From Epiperipatus broadwayi (lineage: Eukaryota > Onychophora > Udeonychophora > Euonychophora > Peripatidae): a DNA stretch of 64,000 bases. Location of the stretch: positions 62,001-126,000 of the forward strand of contig JAQFVV010001014.1 in the NCBI GenBank assembly GCA_028023455.1. Direction: 5' to 3'. The notes beneath the pieces are model-generated. The model was not told the DNA's origin. It ran no database searches and saw only the letters and a program-made list of their open reading frames with translations. Every line of letters starts with the position of its first letter. Positions within the stretch are counted from its first letter, which is position 1. Both the position numbers and the translations under genes were made by a program. Positions 63,471 to 64,000 of the stretch are shown here, piece by piece.

Positions 63471-63540
63471 TGAGTGGGCAACAATCAGCCTTGGGGTCAC
63501 ATCCGGTCCACGATGATATTAAATTCGGCCCACCCCGTAA
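63471..63540 (+). mobile_element. hAT-type transposon end
   Basis: GAGTGGGCAACAATCAGCC, then GGGGTCACATCCGGTCCACG and TTCGGCCCACCCCG, is the familiar GTGGGCAAC..GCGGCCCGC-type terminus of hAT MITEs, with moderate decay. The partner end is probably beyond the window. Confidence 0.6.
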
Positions 63541-64000
63541 ATGCCTAAATATAGAAAATCCATACCTGACTACACTCGCTGTAAACTGCAATCTCTAGGT
63601 CTATCACTCACATGTTCATATAATATAAACTTTATGCTAATGCATGAAAAATATAAAATACTAATTATAAAAATTAAAAATTTTATCATAGCTTGCGTAA
63701 ATTTAATTATAACTTCTAAAATACCAATTTTATATTACAAAATGTAAAAACATAGGAAGAATCATATTACAAATGTTAATTTTTGTTTTTAATTAAAGAA
63801 TACTGTATATTCTACGCAGCTAGCAGCATGAGAATATTATTTCTTAATTATTATTGTAGCATCAATAGAACAAAGTTTTTTTTGGATTTAACTTCTTATT
63901 GAAAAAAATAATATTAGTGCATGATATTTTATAAGTAAGTTTATGCCTTTTGTAATTATTATAATTTTGAATTTTATATCATTTATAGCTTATAAAATGA
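63541..64000. other. No gene seen
   Basis: A+T-rich. It may be the interior of the element that starts at 63471. A 68-codon frame at its start shows no domain. Confidence 0.4.

Overview
This window looks like gene-poor, repeat-packed intergenic or intronic DNA from an animal nuclear genome. It is very A+T rich (by eye about three quarters or more), is full of long (AT)n arrays, and contains no intact protein-coding gene. The recognisable coding relics are reverse transcriptases of non-LTR elements, a GIY-YIG endonuclease of a Penelope-like element (PLE), a hAT transposase N-terminus and an intronless copy of the Hippo-pathway co-activator YAP/Yorkie. The YAP-like residues, tRNA-derived SINEs, PLEs and (AT)n arrays suggest a lophotrochozoan, probably a mollusc. 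Cephalopod is only a guess. No host exon, rRNA or functional tRNA gene was recognised.

Layout. 1-9 kb: hairpins with (AT)n loops, a LINE 3' end (3.64-4.24 kb), a degenerate ~65-bp tandem repeat (5.8-6.5 kb), a ~630-bp near-perfect palindrome (7.39-8.02 kb) and a ~308-bp (AAT)n array. 12.5-16 kb: an inverted PLE-like repeat, then a ~425-bp tandem satellite whose last copy is inverted and which carries hammerhead-ribozyme-like cores. 17.3-19.7 kb: a 2.46-kb element with ~335-bp terminal inverted repeats. 21-31 kb: three LINE fragments, one with a clear 20-bp target-site duplication, and the YAP retrocopy. 32.2-33.65 kb: a decayed hAT transposon. 38.1-44.4 kb: a nearly identical 3.09-kb tandem duplication whose junctions are GC-rich hairpins that contain an exact 18-nt tRNA-Lys primer-binding site; the hairpin centre is in opposite orientations in the two copies. 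44.4-45.8 kb: an inverted LINE fragment and a tRNA-like SINE. 51.1-52.5 kb: two head-to-head PLE endonuclease copies. 54.9-57.0 kb: a second block of the ~421-bp hammerhead satellite, then an inverted repeat with another hammerhead-like core. 61.7-63.6 kb: short tandem and inverted repeats and hAT-like ends.

Nothing here works as an operon or pathway. The unifying theme is retroelement activity. LINE machinery could have made the YAP retrocopy and SINEs. PLE-like elements, with hammerhead-like motifs in their terminal repeats, appear repeatedly as tandem and head-to-head copies. The two most interesting signals are the flip-flop primer-binding-site hairpins at 41.1 and 44.2 kb, and the hammerhead satellite at 14.4-15.9 and 54.9-55.7 kb, whose stem II and stem I change by compensating substitutions. 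All homology calls were made by eye without database searches.
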